Shown: piece after piece, positions 50,985 through 60,793 of the stretch
Position numbering within the stretch: the stretch's first letter is position 1
Layout: each line of letters opens with the position of its first letter
Assembly: GCA_017416535.1 (NCBI GenBank)
Contig: JAFQCG010000001.1
Coordinates: 699,013 to 763,012, forward strand
From: Bacilli bacterium
GTDB lineage: Bacteria > Bacillota_I > Bacilli_A > RF39 > UBA660
Length of the DNA: 64,000 nt
Reading direction: 5' to 3'
Made by a program: the position numbers and the translations under genes
The notes under the pieces: generated by a model
What the model saw: the letters and a program-made list of their open reading frames with translations, nothing else
The model's database searches: none
Told to the model about the DNA's origin: nothing

Positions 50985-52368
50985 AAATACAATTATTATA
51001 TTTTTAGGTAAGGTTTGTACTCAATTAATATCTTTTTTCTTATTACCTTTATATACAGGGTATTTAACTACTAAACAATATGGTGTAGTTGATTTAATCC
51101 AGACGTATGTAAGACTTTTGGTACCTTTATTGACAATTGAACTTGAGATGGGGGTATTTAGATTTTTAATTGATACTAGAGGTAAAGATAAAGATACAAA
51201 AGAAGTTATGTCTAATAACTTTACTATATTATTTGGATCATTATTTTTATTTAGTATTTTATATATTATAGTTACTAGTATTTGGCATATTGATTATAGA
51301 TGGTTAATTTTATTTGATATATTTATTTGTACAATTACAGGTAATTTATTACAAGTAGCACGTGGATTTGGTAAGACTCTTGACTATTCAATTGCATGTA
51401 TTATTACAGGTGCTATGACTGTTTTATTAAATATTTTATTAATTGTATTTGGTGGTTTAAGAGTAACTGGTATGGTCTTATCTATGGCTATTGCGAATGG
51501 ACTTGGTGCTTTATATTTATTTATTAAGTTAAAATTATATAGATATTTTAATAAGAAACTTATTGATAAAAATTTAATTAAAAGTATGATTAAATATTCG
51601 GCACCACTTGTACCTAATAGTTTAAGTTGGTGGGTAGTTAGTGTTAGTGATAGAAGTATTATTTCAGTTGTGCTTGGTGCTGCTAGTAATGGTATTTATG
51701 CTATTAGTAATAAATTTCCAACACTTCTTTCTAGTGTCTTTGCTATATTTAATATGTCTTGGTGTGAAAGTGCAACACTTCATATAAATAGTGAAGATCG
51801 TGATGAGTTTTTTTCTGATGTTTGTAATACAGTAGTTAAACTATTTACTTCTTTAGGAGTGGGAATGATTGCTTGTATGCCATTTGTTTTTCCAATCTTA
51901 ATTAATTCTAGTTATAATGAAGCATTTATTTATATTCCAATTCTTGCGATTGGAGTTGTATTTAATGTAGGTGTTTCATTATATAGTTCAATTTATATTG
52001 CTAAAAAGATGACTAAACAGGTTGCTTCTACTTCAGTAATGGGGGCAATTATTAATATAGTTGTTAATGTATTATTGATTAAGTTTATTGGATTATGGGC
52101 GGCTTGTATATCTACAATGATTTCATATTTTGTAATGATGATATATAGACATTTTGATTTAAAAAAATATATTAAAATTAAGTATGAAAAAGGAATTTTT
52201 ATAAAAACAATTTTAATATTTGCTTTTGCAATTGTTCTTTATTATCAAAAAAATATGATCTTAAATATTATTAATTTAGTGGTAGTTTCACTATATGCAT
52301 TCTTTATTAATAAGAAATTTTTACTTGGGATATTAAAGGGTGTTTTTAAAAAATTAAAACGTAATTAA
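50959..52368 (+). CDS. MATE/Wzx-type polysaccharide flippase
   Basis: 469 residues with about 14 membrane helices. The N-terminus TIIIFLGKVCTQLISFFLLP and the loop TGYLTTKQYGVVDLI are typical of the Polysacc_synt (Wzx/RfbX) family that moves lipid-linked sugars across the membrane. It could serve the same lipid-linked glycans as the GT-C-like genes, but it is 9 kb away. Starts inside the VanZ-like gene. A specific role such as MurJ or SpoVB is not supported. Confidence 0.85.
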   Translation: MNKKKELAKNTIIIFLGKVCTQLISFFLLPLYTGYLTTKQYGVVDLIQTYVRLLVPLLTIELEMGVFRFLIDTRGKDKDTKEVMSNNFTILFGSLFLFSILYIIVTSIWHIDYRWLILFDIFICTITGNLLQVARGFGKTLDYSIACIITGAMTVLLNILLIVFGGLRVTGMVLSMAIANGLGALYLFIKLKLYRYFNKKLIDKNLIKSMIKYSAPLVPNSLSWWVVSVSDRSIISVVLGAASNGIYAISNKFPTLLSSVFAIFNMSWCESATLHINSEDRDEFFSDVCNTVVKLFTSLGVGMIACMPFVFPILINSSYNEAFIYIPILAIGVVFNVGVSLYSSIYIAKKMTKQVASTSVMGAIINIVVNVLLIKFIGLWAACISTMISYFVMMIYRHFDLKKYIKIKYEKGIFIKTILIFAFAIVLYYQKNMILNIINLVVVSLYAFFINKKFLLGILKGVFKKLKRN

Positions 52369-52404
52369 TGACAAAATTAGACATATAATTCACTAGGTGA
52401 TTAT

Positions 52405-53097
52405 ATGTTTTTTTTAATGGATATTTTTAAAAATCTATTTTGTTTTACAGGAAGTTATTCTGTGACTAGTTTTCCTGATCCGCTAAGTAGTAGTGATGAA
52501 GAAAAGTATATTAAATTAAAAATGAATGGTGATTGTAATGCGAGAAATAAACTTGTAGAACATAACTTAAGATTAGTTGCACATATTATAAAAAAATATG
52601 AAAGTAAATTTGTATCTAATGATGATTTAATTAGTATTGGAACTATTGGTTTAATAAAGGGTGTTGATACTTATTCTCCTGATAAAGGTGTTAAGATTAC
52701 AACTTATTGTGCAAAGTGTATAGAAAATGAAATATTAATGTATTTTAGAACTAATAATAAATATAGTAAAGATGTTTCTATGAATGAAGTTATTGGATAT
52801 GATAAAGATGGGGGAGAAATATCAATTATTGATGTTCTTCAAGCTAGTAGCCCTGATTTTTTAGAGGGGTTAGAACTTAAAGAAAATATTAGTTTGGTAA
52901 ATAAATATTTAGATGTTCTTAGTGATAGAGAAAAAGAAGTAATTATTAGAAGATATGGACTTTTTAATAGAAAAAGTGAAACTCAAAAAGTTATTTCTAA
53001 GAAAATAGGTATATCTAGAAGTTATGTTTCAAGAATTGAAAAGAAAGCATTAGAGAAAATATTAGGAGAGTTTATAAAAAATAATAAAGTTTCTTAA
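52405..53097 (+). CDS. Pro-SigK-like sporulation-type sigma factor
   Basis: 230 residues from ATG 52405 behind AGGTGAT. Region 2 is intact (ARNKLVEHNLRLVAHIIKKY, DDLISIGTIGLIKGVDTYSP, TTYCAKCIENEILMYFR), as is region 4 (LDVLSDREKEVIIRRYGL, KKIGISRSYVSRIEKKALEK). These are the patterns of SigK/SigE. The first 29 residues are a hydrophobic extension with GSYSVTSFPDPLSSSDEE, matching the pro-sequence junction of Bacillus pro-SigK (VSYVKNNAFPQPLSSSEE), which SpoIVFB cuts. No other spore genes are in the window. Upstream is TATAAT at 52384-52389 with a poor -35. Confidence 0.85.
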   Translation: MFFLMDIFKNLFCFTGSYSVTSFPDPLSSSDEEKYIKLKMNGDCNARNKLVEHNLRLVAHIIKKYESKFVSNDDLISIGTIGLIKGVDTYSPDKGVKITTYCAKCIENEILMYFRTNNKYSKDVSMNEVIGYDKDGGEISIIDVLQASSPDFLEGLELKENISLVNKYLDVLSDREKEVIIRRYGLFNRKSETQKVISKKIGISRSYVSRIEKKALEKILGEFIKNNKVS

Positions 53098-53152
53098 AGT
53101 AGACAAAGTTTAAATTTAAAGTTATAATTTTAGTAGAAAGAGTTGAAGTAGT

Positions 53153-54556
53153 ATGGTAAAAACAAGATTAGTAATTAATAAGACATTTTTATTTTTTATG
53201 TTTGTAAATATACTAGCAATCTCTGTAGTTTTATTTAATCATTTTATGTTTGCTCATGTTGAATTGGTGGGTAAAAGTAATGTTATTCTTAACTATAAAG
53301 AGGAGTATATTGAAAAGGGATTTACTGCGACAAGAGTTGGTAAGGATATTAGTGATGAAGTTCTTGTTACTGGCAAGGTAAATACTTCAAAGTTGGGAAA
53401 ATATAAAATTACTTATGAAGTTCCTGGTTTATTTGGAAAAAGTGTTGTTAGAACTATTGAAGTTAAAGATTTAGAAAAACCAGTTTTGGATGTTGATGGT
53501 AGTAAGAAAATATATTTATGTCCAGGCACTAAATATAAAAAAGAAAATATTAAAGCAAATGATAATTATGATGGAGATTTAAGTAAAAAAGTTGTAATTG
53601 AATCTGATGATAAGAAGGTTACTTATACTGTAGAAGATAGTTCTGGGAATAAGAGTTCTATTGAAAGAAGTATTGTTTATGAAGATATAAAAAAACCAGT
53701 TATAACTTTAAATGGTACTAAATATGATTATGTTTTTTTAGGTGAAAAATATAACGATAAAGGTGCTAAGGCTAGTGATAATTGTAGTGGAGATATTACT
53801 AGTAAATTGTCAGTTAAGAACAATGTTAATATTAATAAGAGTGGTTCTTATACAGTTGAATATAGTGTCAGTGATTCTAATGGTAATACTACTAAGTTGG
53901 TTAGAAATGTACGTGTTTCGGAAAGAAATAAGAAAGGTACTGTTTATTTGACATTTGATGATGGTCCACAATGGGGTACTACTGATAAGATATTAGATAT
54001 TTTAAAAGAAGAAGGTGTAGAAGCAACATTCTTTGTTACTAATAAGGGACCGGACGAATTAATTAAGAGAATGTATAATGAGGGACATACTGTTGCATTA
54101 CATACTGCTAGTCATGATTATGCAAAAGTATATGCTTCGGTAGATAGTTATTTTAAAGATTTAGAAAGTGTTTCTAATAGAGTTAAAAGAATTACTGGAT
54201 ATGAATCTAAAATTATAAGATTTCCTGGAGGTAGTTCAAATACAATAAGTAGAAATTATTCTAAAGGTATTATGAGTAAATTAACAAATGAAGTTGTTAA
54301 TCGTGGTTATAAATATTATGATTGGAATGTATCTAGTGGTGATGCTGCTGGAGGGCGACCAACTTCTACTCAAATTAAAAATAATGTTATAAATAATTTA
54401 AGAAAAGATAGAATTAATATGGTTTTAATGCATGATATTAAAACTTATACTAGAGATGCTTTAAGAAGTATAATTAAAGAAGGAAAAGAAAAAGGATATA
54501 CTTTTGAAAAGATTACTATGGACACTACAATGGTAAAGCAAAGAGTAAATAATTAG
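53153..54556 (+). CDS. Membrane-anchored polysaccharide deacetylase with Ig-like repeats (PgdA-like)
   Basis: 467 residues. One N-terminal membrane helix (FLFFMFVNILAISVVLF), then three beta-rich repeats of DUF5011/Big type (VILNYKEEYIEKGFTATRVG, VFLGEKYNDKGAKASDNCSG, and a middle copy), then a NodB deacetylase domain from about residue 265. Catalytic motifs: TFDDGPQWGTTDKI, HTASHDYAKVY, RFPGGSSN, and MVLMHD. Likely removes acetyl groups from peptidoglycan GlcNAc or MurNAc at the surface. The ribosome-binding site is weak. It follows the sigma gene by 55 bases. Confidence 0.9.
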   Translation: MVKTRLVINKTFLFFMFVNILAISVVLFNHFMFAHVELVGKSNVILNYKEEYIEKGFTATRVGKDISDEVLVTGKVNTSKLGKYKITYEVPGLFGKSVVRTIEVKDLEKPVLDVDGSKKIYLCPGTKYKKENIKANDNYDGDLSKKVVIESDDKKVTYTVEDSSGNKSSIERSIVYEDIKKPVITLNGTKYDYVFLGEKYNDKGAKASDNCSGDITSKLSVKNNVNINKSGSYTVEYSVSDSNGNTTKLVRNVRVSERNKKGTVYLTFDDGPQWGTTDKILDILKEEGVEATFFVTNKGPDELIKRMYNEGHTVALHTASHDYAKVYASVDSYFKDLESVSNRVKRITGYESKIIRFPGGSSNTISRNYSKGIMSKLTNEVVNRGYKYYDWNVSSGDAAGGRPTSTQIKNNVINNLRKDRINMVLMHDIKTYTRDALRSIIKEGKEKGYTFEKITMDTTMVKQRVNN

Positions 54557-54582
54557 ACTTATAATAAAAAATAGAGTATAAT
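54553..54582 (+). promoter_or_regulatory. Promoter of yqeG-yqeH
   Basis: TTAGAC (54553-54558), 18-base spacer, TATAAT (54577-54582), 17 bases before the start. Confidence 0.55.
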
Positions 54583-54599
54583 GTAAACAGGTGATTTTT

Positions 54600-55118
54600 A
54601 TGGCGCTATATAAGCCAACAATGTATAAAAAGAATATATTTGATATTGATTATAAGAAATTAAAAGAAAATGGTATTAAATGTTTAGTGTTTGATTTAGA
54701 TAATACTTTAGGGTTAATTGATGAGGAAAAATGCCCGAAAGAAGCTAAAAAGTTATTGAAGAAATTAAAAAAGGATTTTACTATTTTTATTAGTTCTAAT
54801 AATACTAGAAAAAGAATACTTCCTTATATTGAAGATTTAGAGATAGAAGGAGAATCATTTAGTTTAAAACCACTTCCTAAAGGATTAATGAGAATTAGAA
54901 AAAGATGTGGTTTTAAAAGAAATGAAATGGCCATGATAGGGGATCAAATGGTTACTGATATTTTATCTGGTAATTTATATGGTGTTACTACTATATTAGT
55001 TGATCCACTTGGTGTTAAAGATTTGAAGATAACAGGATTAAATAGAAAAATAGAAGGATTTATAGTAAAAATATACGAAAAACGTGGTATTTTTAAGAAA
55101 GGAAATCATTATGAGTAG
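54600..55118 (+). CDS. yqeG: YqeG-family HAD phosphatase
   Basis: 172 residues from ATG 54600 behind AGGTGAT. HAD superfamily III A: the nucleophile motif VFDLDNTLGLID, the Ser/Thr motif in IFISSNNTRKR and the acidic motif in MIGDQMVTDIL are intact. Bacterial YqeG is a phosphatase related to phosphatidylglycerophosphatase Gep4/PGPMT; its substrate here is not proven. It overlaps yqeH by eight bases, which is the conserved Bacillus order. Confidence 0.92.
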   Translation: MALYKPTMYKKNIFDIDYKKLKENGIKCLVFDLDNTLGLIDEEKCPKEAKKLLKKLKKDFTIFISSNNTRKRILPYIEDLEIEGESFSLKPLPKGLMRIRKRCGFKRNEMAMIGDQMVTDILSGNLYGVTTILVDPLGVKDLKITGLNRKIEGFIVKIYEKRGIFKKGNHYE

Positions 55119-56121
55119 TGAGAAGAAATGCTTGGGGTGTGGTGTTTTACTACAAGATGAGAATATACTTCAAGAAGGATATACGACAAGTATAGAAAAT
55201 GATATTTGCCAAAGATGTTTTAGAATGAAGAATTATGGTGAATATCAAGTTGTTACTAAATCTAATGAAGAATATATTAATATATTAAAAGGTGTTGCAG
55301 AAACTAAGGATTTAGTTTTATATATTACAGATTTAATTAATTTAGAAAGAAATTTGGAAGAGGTTAGAAATTTAATTCCTAATAAAATGATTCTTGTTTT
55401 AAATAAGAAAGATGCATTACCTAGATCTGTTAAAGAGGAAAAGTTAATTGCATATTTAGATAGTATGAATATTCATTTTGAAGAAGTAATAGTTATTAGT
55501 GCTAATAAGAACTATAATATAGACCATTTACTTCGTAGAGTTAAGTTTCATCAAACATCTAAAAACGTTTATGTTGTAGGTCATACAAATGCTGGTAAGA
55601 GTAGTTTGATTAATAAGTTAATCCAAAACTATTCAGATAATCATCAAGAACTTACTATGTCACCGTTACCGTCTACAACACTTAATACAGTTAAGATTGA
55701 AATTAATGATCATTTAACATTATTTGATACTCCTGGACTTGTACAAAATGGTTCAATGTTAAATCATGTTGATGAGAAGATGACAAAGAAGATTTCTCCT
55801 AAGAAAGAAATTAAACCAAAAACATTCCAACTTCGTAAAAATCAATCAATTATAATTGAAGATTTAATTAGAGTTGATTATGTTGAAGGAGAAAAGAATA
55901 GTTTTACAGTGTTTGTTTCTAATGATTTAAATATTAAAAGATTATTAAATTCTAGTAATCATGATGATCTTAAAGATTTAAATAAAGTAACATATCAAGT
56001 TGGATATGATGAAGATCTTGCGGTTACTGGACTTGGGTTTATTAAGATTGTTGATAAGGGAACAATTGATGTTTATGTTAATAAAGATGTAGAAACTTAT
56101 GTTAGAAAGTCTTTAATATAA
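55111..56121 (+). CDS. yqeH: Ribosome biogenesis GTPase YqeH
   Basis: 336 residues from ATG 55111. An N-terminal zinc finger (KCLGCGVLLQ...CQRCF) leads a circularly permuted GTPase: G4 LNKKDALP, then G1 GHTNAGKSSLI near 156, and G3 DTPG. Needed for 30S subunit assembly. In Bacillus aroE, yhbY and nadD follow; here a terminator ends the transcript, so the cluster is shortened. Confidence 0.94.
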   Translation: MSSEKKCLGCGVLLQDENILQEGYTTSIENDICQRCFRMKNYGEYQVVTKSNEEYINILKGVAETKDLVLYITDLINLERNLEEVRNLIPNKMILVLNKKDALPRSVKEEKLIAYLDSMNIHFEEVIVISANKNYNIDHLLRRVKFHQTSKNVYVVGHTNAGKSSLINKLIQNYSDNHQELTMSPLPSTTLNTVKIEINDHLTLFDTPGLVQNGSMLNHVDEKMTKKISPKKEIKPKTFQLRKNQSIIIEDLIRVDYVEGEKNSFTVFVSNDLNIKRLLNSSNHDDLKDLNKVTYQVGYDEDLAVTGLGFIKIVDKGTIDVYVNKDVETYVRKSLI

Positions 56122-56122
56122 A

Positions 56123-56149
56123 AAATAACTAGCTGTTGCTAGTTTTTTT
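56123..56149 (+). terminator. yqeH terminator
   Basis: AACTAGC (56127-56133) pairs with GCTAGTT (56138-56144) around TGTT, then T7. Confidence 0.85.
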
Positions 56150-56159
56150 GTGGTTTAGG

Positions 56160-56188
56160 TTTACTAATTATGAAAAAAATGTTATAAT
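56160..56188 (+). promoter_or_regulatory. Promoter for the 206-aa protein operon
   Basis: TTTACT (56160-56165), 17-base spacer, TATAAT (56183-56188) with TG at 56180-56181. Confidence 0.65.
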
Positions 56189-56213
56189 ATAATCTGCTTT
56201 TGAGGGAATGGAT

Positions 56214-56834
56214 ATGGCTGATAAGTATGAGGCATTTGTACATTATGGACCTTATGATGAGGAAACTATAGAAGCAATGTATAATGTTAGATTTTGTGGT
56301 ATGCCGGTTTCTTTTTTATTACTTGATAAAAGAAAGACTAATACATTTTGCCATATGTGTTCTAGTTTATTAACTTTTGCAATTCCTGGTTCTAAAAGAG
56401 TTGAAGGAAGGCTAGTTGTCCTTGACGGAGATGAACATTCTTGGGTAGAAATAGACGATGTTGTTTATGATACTACTGAAGGACTTATGTGGGATAAAAA
56501 AAGTTATTATGAAAAAGATGGAGTTTTATCTAGTAGAGTAGTAAGTGATGAAGAAATTCATGAAGATGCTGATAAATATTTAAGTGAAAATGGATTTGTT
56601 GAGTCATTTGTTGTATGGATAGAAGATTTAGAAAATAATTTAGATAAGAATATATATCGTAAGTATTTAAGAAATCATATAGATCGTTTTAAAGAAGAAG
56701 TTGATTATGATTCATTTGATGTTACAGAAGATGAAGTAGAGAAAGTAAGAATATCTTTAAATGCTTTATATGATGAGATTAGTACTTTTATAGATAAACA
56801 TCCAGTAAAATATAAGAAGAAGGAAGATGATTAA
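56214..56834 (+). CDS. Putative transglutaminase/papain-like fold protein (206 aa)
   Basis: From ATG 56214, seven bases after GAGGG (ATG 56208 is too close). The central part has CHMCSSLLTFAIPGSKRVEG, then HSWVEIDDVVYDTTEG: the Cys, His and Asp order and the phrase H-S-W-V-E-I-D recall transglutaminase-like cysteine enzymes. The C-terminal 90 residues are acidic helices. No signal peptide. If the reading is right, it would be a cytoplasmic cysteine hydrolase of unknown substrate. Two orphans follow on the same strand with 2- and 10-base gaps. Confidence 0.5.
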   Translation: MADKYEAFVHYGPYDEETIEAMYNVRFCGMPVSFLLLDKRKTNTFCHMCSSLLTFAIPGSKRVEGRLVVLDGDEHSWVEIDDVVYDTTEGLMWDKKSYYEKDGVLSSRVVSDEEIHEDADKYLSENGFVESFVVWIEDLENNLDKNIYRKYLRNHIDRFKEEVDYDSFDVTEDEVEKVRISLNALYDEISTFIDKHPVKYKKKEDD

Positions 56835-56836
56835 TT

Positions 56837-57376
56837 ATGACAGATATAGATATTATTAAAACAAAGTATGCATTGTATGAACCTGATACTATGCCTGATG
56901 ATAAATTTGATACATCAAAAGTTTTAGATTTTTTTATGAATGATATGAATTGTACTATGAAATCATCAACTAAGGCTGTTCATGAGAATTTTAGAGATGA
57001 GCAAATATCTAAAGTTAAGAACTTCTTTTATGATTTATTTGGATATGAACAAGAAGATTTAGAATTCTTTTCAGAAGACACAGGCATTATTTTAAGACAA
57101 AGTTGCTTGGCAGAAAGATATAAAGGATATTTTTCTAGAATGGCTAGTATTGTATCTGGAGATAATTTTAAAGAAATTTATAAGTTATCAATGTTTACAT
57201 ATGATAATTATACTGAAAACTATCGATATTTAGAATCGTTAAGAGATAGTGTTGCTTTTGCTACACAAGGTGTTAGATACTTTGGTACAGAAGAAAATAC
57301 GCAAGGAGAATTTAGTGAGTTTTTTGAAGGTGTATTTGAAGGATTAGTTGAGAAAGGTAAAACATATAAAAAATAG
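56837..57376 (+). CDS. Hypothetical acidic protein (179 aa), paralog of the next gene
   Basis: I do not recognise this family. 179 residues, acidic, helical by composition, no signal peptide. The segments KYALYEPDTM, EIYKLSMFTYDN and FSEFFEGVFEGL have counterparts in the following protein (EYDLFEVDDD, EIYRLMSFTRAK, FNEWFTGALEKA), so the two look like an old tandem duplication. Second gene of a three-orphan operon that precedes dnaG. Confidence 0.55.
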   Translation: MTDIDIIKTKYALYEPDTMPDDKFDTSKVLDFFMNDMNCTMKSSTKAVHENFRDEQISKVKNFFYDLFGYEQEDLEFFSEDTGIILRQSCLAERYKGYFSRMASIVSGDNFKEIYKLSMFTYDNYTENYRYLESLRDSVAFATQGVRYFGTEENTQGEFSEFFEGVFEGLVEKGKTYKK

Positions 57377-57386
57377 GAGGATTATT

Positions 57387-57935
57387 ATGGAAAAAGCAAA
57401 ACAATTAGAAAAGATTCAATTAGAATATGATTTATTTGAAGTAGATGACGATGTTACTTTAGGTAGAGTATTTACAATGATTTCTACTAATACAGAAGAA
57501 GTGGATGTTGCGAGAAGTCTTATTGATTTAGAAAAAAGAAGAAATAGAAGAAGAAGATTTATTTCTAGTGTACTTGGTAAACATGCGGAAAGATTTGGTT
57601 ATTTAGATTCATGGTATTATGATATGGATGATTCTTATTTAGATAAGAAGTCAGTGGTGTTAGATAAGTATTATAGTCAATTAAATGATTTTTGGTCTGC
57701 TTTAAATGATAATAATACTCAAGAAATTTATAGATTAATGTCTTTTACAAGAGCAAAAAACAGAGGTTATAGACTTACTATTGAAGAAGAAAGACAATGT
57801 ATTAAAAAGAGTGCAAATGGTGAGGAGTTTGAAAGACCTGTTGTTACTGATAATTTTAATACGTTTAATGAGTGGTTTACAGGTGCTTTAGAAAAAGCAA
57901 GTTATACACAAAATGTAGAAAAAGTAAAAAAATAA
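57387..57935 (+). CDS. Hypothetical protein (182 aa), paralog of the previous gene
   Basis: Starts at ATG 57387 behind TAGGAGG; an earlier in-frame ATG at 57348 lies in the upstream gene. 182 residues with a basic patch EKRRNRRRRF near residue 55, which the previous paralog lacks. The C-terminal landmarks EIYRLMSFTRAK and FNEWFTGALEKA match it. No known domain. The dnaG promoter begins at its stop codon. Confidence 0.55.
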   Translation: MEKAKQLEKIQLEYDLFEVDDDVTLGRVFTMISTNTEEVDVARSLIDLEKRRNRRRRFISSVLGKHAERFGYLDSWYYDMDDSYLDKKSVVLDKYYSQLNDFWSALNDNNTQEIYRLMSFTRAKNRGYRLTIEEERQCIKKSANGEEFERPVVTDNFNTFNEWFTGALEKASYTQNVEKVKK

Positions 57936-57944
57936 TGTTATAAT
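57936..57944 (+). promoter_or_regulatory. Extended -10 promoter for dnaG-rpoD-trmK
   Basis: TGTTATAAT starts at the base after the previous stop codon, 30 bases before the dnaG start. Confidence 0.6.
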
Positions 57945-57974
57945 AATGTTTAGATTTGTAAGGGAGTGGTGTTA

Positions 57975-59699
57975 ATGAATAATGATCTTGCTAATGAGAT
58001 TAGACGTAAGACAGATATTGTTGACATCATTGGTGAAAGAATTCCTTTAGTTGCAAGGGGAAAGAACTTTTTTGGAGTTTGTCCGTTCCATGATGATTCT
58101 AATCCTTCGATGTGTGTATCAAGAGAAAAACAAATATATACATGTTTTTCTTGCCATGCAACAGGGAATGTTTTTACTTTTTTAATGAATTATGAACATA
58201 TTGACTTTAAAGAAACACTTCGTTATTTAGGTGAAAAAGTTGGAGTTAATGTTAGTGGTATTCAGATAAAGCAAAAAAGTAATAAATTTGATAAGTTTTA
58301 TGATGCTTATAAGTTTTCGGTTAAGTATTTTCAAAATAATTTATCAAGTAGTTTTGGTAAGATGGCTAGAAGTTATTTAGCTAGTCGTGGTATTACTGAT
58401 GAAGTAATAAAAGAATTTGAAATTGGATTATCACTTGATTCTAGAGATGATTTAACTAAATTATTAATGAAAAAAGAATATGATTTAGTTGTGTTAAATA
58501 GAATTGGTTTGTCAAGTGATGATCATGATATATATAATGATCGTATTATGTTTCCTTTATATGATGTGTCTGGCAATGTAGTAGGATTTAGTGGACGTAT
58601 TTATAAAGATAATGGTCAAAATAAATATTTAAATACAAAAGAAACAGATATATTTAAAAAAGGTGAAATGTTATATCACTATCATATTGCAAGAGAAGAG
58701 TGTAGATTAAAAAAATCAGTTATAGTGATGGAAGGTTTCATGGATGTTATTAGAGCAAGTACTATTGGTATAAAAAATACAGTTGCTTTAATGGGTACTG
58801 CTTTAACAAAAGAACAAATTGCTTTAATCAAAAGATTATCTAATAATATTGTTTTATGTTTAGATGGAGATGGACCTGGAGTAAAGGCTGCTACAAGTAT
58901 TGGTGAGGAGTTACTTAATCAGGGTGTTGAAGTAAAAGTTGTAATGTTACCTGATAATGATGATCCAGATAGTTTTATATTAAAACATGGAAAAGATAGA
59001 TTTGTTGCTTTACTTGAAAATGCAGTTAACTTTAGTGATTTTAAGATTAGTAAATTAAAAGAAAATGTTAATTTTAAAAGTGATGAAGAAAAAGCAAATT
59101 ATATTAACGCGGTTTTAAAAGAAACTGTGAAAATTGATGATCCGATTAGGGTTGAAGTTGTACTTAAAAGACTTGCAAAAGAGTTTGATATAGGGTATAA
59201 TACACTGGAAATGCGATTTAATGACTTTAAAGATGAAAAGAAAGTTATTGTACAACAAATAGAAATTCCAAAGACTAAGGTTATTAAAAAGGACAAGTAT
59301 ACTAAAGCTGTTGAACAAATTTTATACTTTATGCTTAATAATGATTGGGCTGTTAGCCAAGTTGAAAAAGAAAGATTAATATTTCCAAGTGAGGAAACAA
59401 GAATACTTTCAAGTGAGATAATTTATTATTACAAAAAGTATGGAGTTATTAATGTAGCTGATTTTTATACTTATATTCAAGATAAAGAGAATATTCTAAT
59501 TTTACTTAATGGTATTTTAGCTTCTAATTATATTGAGAAGACTACAAAAGAAGAGTTGTTTGAATACTTTAAGGTGGTTCGTGAATACGGTATAAACCAA
59601 GAAATTAAAAGATTAACAAATTTAATGAAAAAAGAAGTAGATCCATTAGAACAAGCTAAAATAGTAGAAAAGATTAGAAAGCTTAGAATAGGAGAATAG
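57975..59699 (+). CDS. dnaG: DNA primase
   Basis: 574 residues from ATG 57975 behind AGGGAGTGG. Makes RNA primers at the replication fork. The N-terminal CHC2 zinc finger is [10 protein letters not shown]...CFSCHATG. The TOPRIM core has [24 protein letters not shown] and [12 protein letters not shown]. The C-terminal helicase-binding region is present. First gene of the dnaG-rpoD operon, the macromolecular synthesis operon of Firmicutes. Confidence 0.97.
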   Translation: MNNDLANEIRRKTDIVDIIGERIPLVARGKNFFGVCPFHDDSNPSMCVSREKQIYTCFSCHATGNVFTFLMNYEHIDFKETLRYLGEKVGVNVSGIQIKQKSNKFDKFYDAYKFSVKYFQNNLSSSFGKMARSYLASRGITDEVIKEFEIGLSLDSRDDLTKLLMKKEYDLVVLNRIGLSSDDHDIYNDRIMFPLYDVSGNVVGFSGRIYKDNGQNKYLNTKETDIFKKGEMLYHYHIAREECRLKKSVIVMEGFMDVIRASTIGIKNTVALMGTALTKEQIALIKRLSNNIVLCLDGDGPGVKAATSIGEELLNQGVEVKVVMLPDNDDPDSFILKHGKDRFVALLENAVNFSDFKISKLKENVNFKSDEEKANYINAVLKETVKIDDPIRVEVVLKRLAKEFDIGYNTLEMRFNDFKDEKKVIVQQIEIPKTKVIKKDKYTKAVEQILYFMLNNDWAVSQVEKERLIFPSEETRILSSEIIYYYKKYGVINVADFYTYIQDKENILILLNGILASNYIEKTTKEELFEYFKVVREYGINQEIKRLTNLMKKEVDPLEQAKIVEKIRKLRIGE

Positions 59700-59701
59700 A
59701 C

Positions 59702-60793
59702 ATGGTTGGAGAAATTAAAACATTAGAAGAAAGAAAGAATAAATTACTAGCGTTAGGTAAAAAACAAGGGTTTGTTACTTATGAACAATTAGCTGATGAA
59801 TTAAAGGGACTTGATGTTGATAGTGATTCATTAGATGAACTTTATAATGCTTTAGTAGAAGCAGAGATTGATATTGTTACTGAAGATGGTAGTGACAATG
59901 CAAGTGGTGAAGAAATTACAGCTGATGTTGTTGTTGAAGATTTAACTTTATCAAAAGATGTTAAAATTAATGATCCTGTTCGTATGTATCTTAAGGAAAT
60001 TGGTAGAATTAACTTGCTTACTTCAGATGAAGAATTTGAGTATGCTAAAAGAGCAGAACAAGGTGATGAAGAAGCAAAAAGAATGCTTGCTGAATCTAAC
60101 CTTCGTTTAGTAGTTAGTATTGCTAAAAGATATGTTGGACGTGGAATGTTGTTCTTAGATTTAATTCAAGAAGGAAATATTGGATTAATGAAAGCAGTAG
60201 ACAAATTTGATCCAACTAAAGGATATAAATTCTCTACATATGCAACATGGTGGATTAGACAAGCAATTACAAGAGCTATTGCTGATCAAGCTAGAACAAT
60301 TCGTGTACCAGTACATATGGTAGAAACAATTAATAAATTGGCAAGAGTACAAAGACAATTAACTCAAGAATTAAATCGTGAACCAACTGATGAAGAAATT
60401 GCTAAGAAATTAGGAATTTCAATTGAAAAGGTTCGTGAAGTATATAAAATTAGTCAAGATCCAGTATCTCTAGAAACACCAATTGGTGAAGAAGATGACT
60501 CTCATTTAGGAGACTTCTTAAGAGATGAAAAAACTATGGGTCCTGAAGAATATGCAACAGTTGAAATGTTAAAAGAAGAGTTAAGTGGAGTACTTGCAAC
60601 ATTAACTGAAAGAGAAGAAAAAGTATTAAGACTTAGATTTGGTTTAGATGATGGACAATGTAGAACTCTTGAAGAAGTTGGACAAATCTTTGGAGTTACT
60701 CGTGAAAGAATTCGTCAAATTGAAGCTAAAGCTTTAAGAAAATTAAGACACCCATCACGTTCAAGAAAACTAAAGGATTTCTTAACAGATTAA
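59702..60793 (+). CDS. rpoD: Primary sigma factor SigA/RpoD
   Basis: 363 residues, normal for Firmicutes SigA. Region 1.1 is short; region 1.2 has [18 protein letters not shown]; region 2 has [20 protein letters not shown] and [17 protein letters not shown]; region 3 [12 protein letters not shown]; region 4.2 [20 protein letters not shown]. It will recognise the TTGACA/TATAAT promoters seen across the window. Two bases after dnaG. Confidence 0.98.
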   Translation: MVGEIKTLEERKNKLLALGKKQGFVTYEQLADELKGLDVDSDSLDELYNALVEAEIDIVTEDGSDNASGEEITADVVVEDLTLSKDVKINDPVRMYLKEIGRINLLTSDEEFEYAKRAEQGDEEAKRMLAESNLRLVVSIAKRYVGRGMLFLDLIQEGNIGLMKAVDKFDPTKGYKFSTYATWWIRQAITRAIADQARTIRVPVHMVETINKLARVQRQLTQELNREPTDEEIAKKLGISIEKVREVYKISQDPVSLETPIGEEDDSHLGDFLRDEKTMGPEEYATVEMLKEELSGVLATLTEREEKVLRLRFGLDDGQCRTLEEVGQIFGVTRERIRQIEAKALRKLRHPSRSRKLKDFLTD

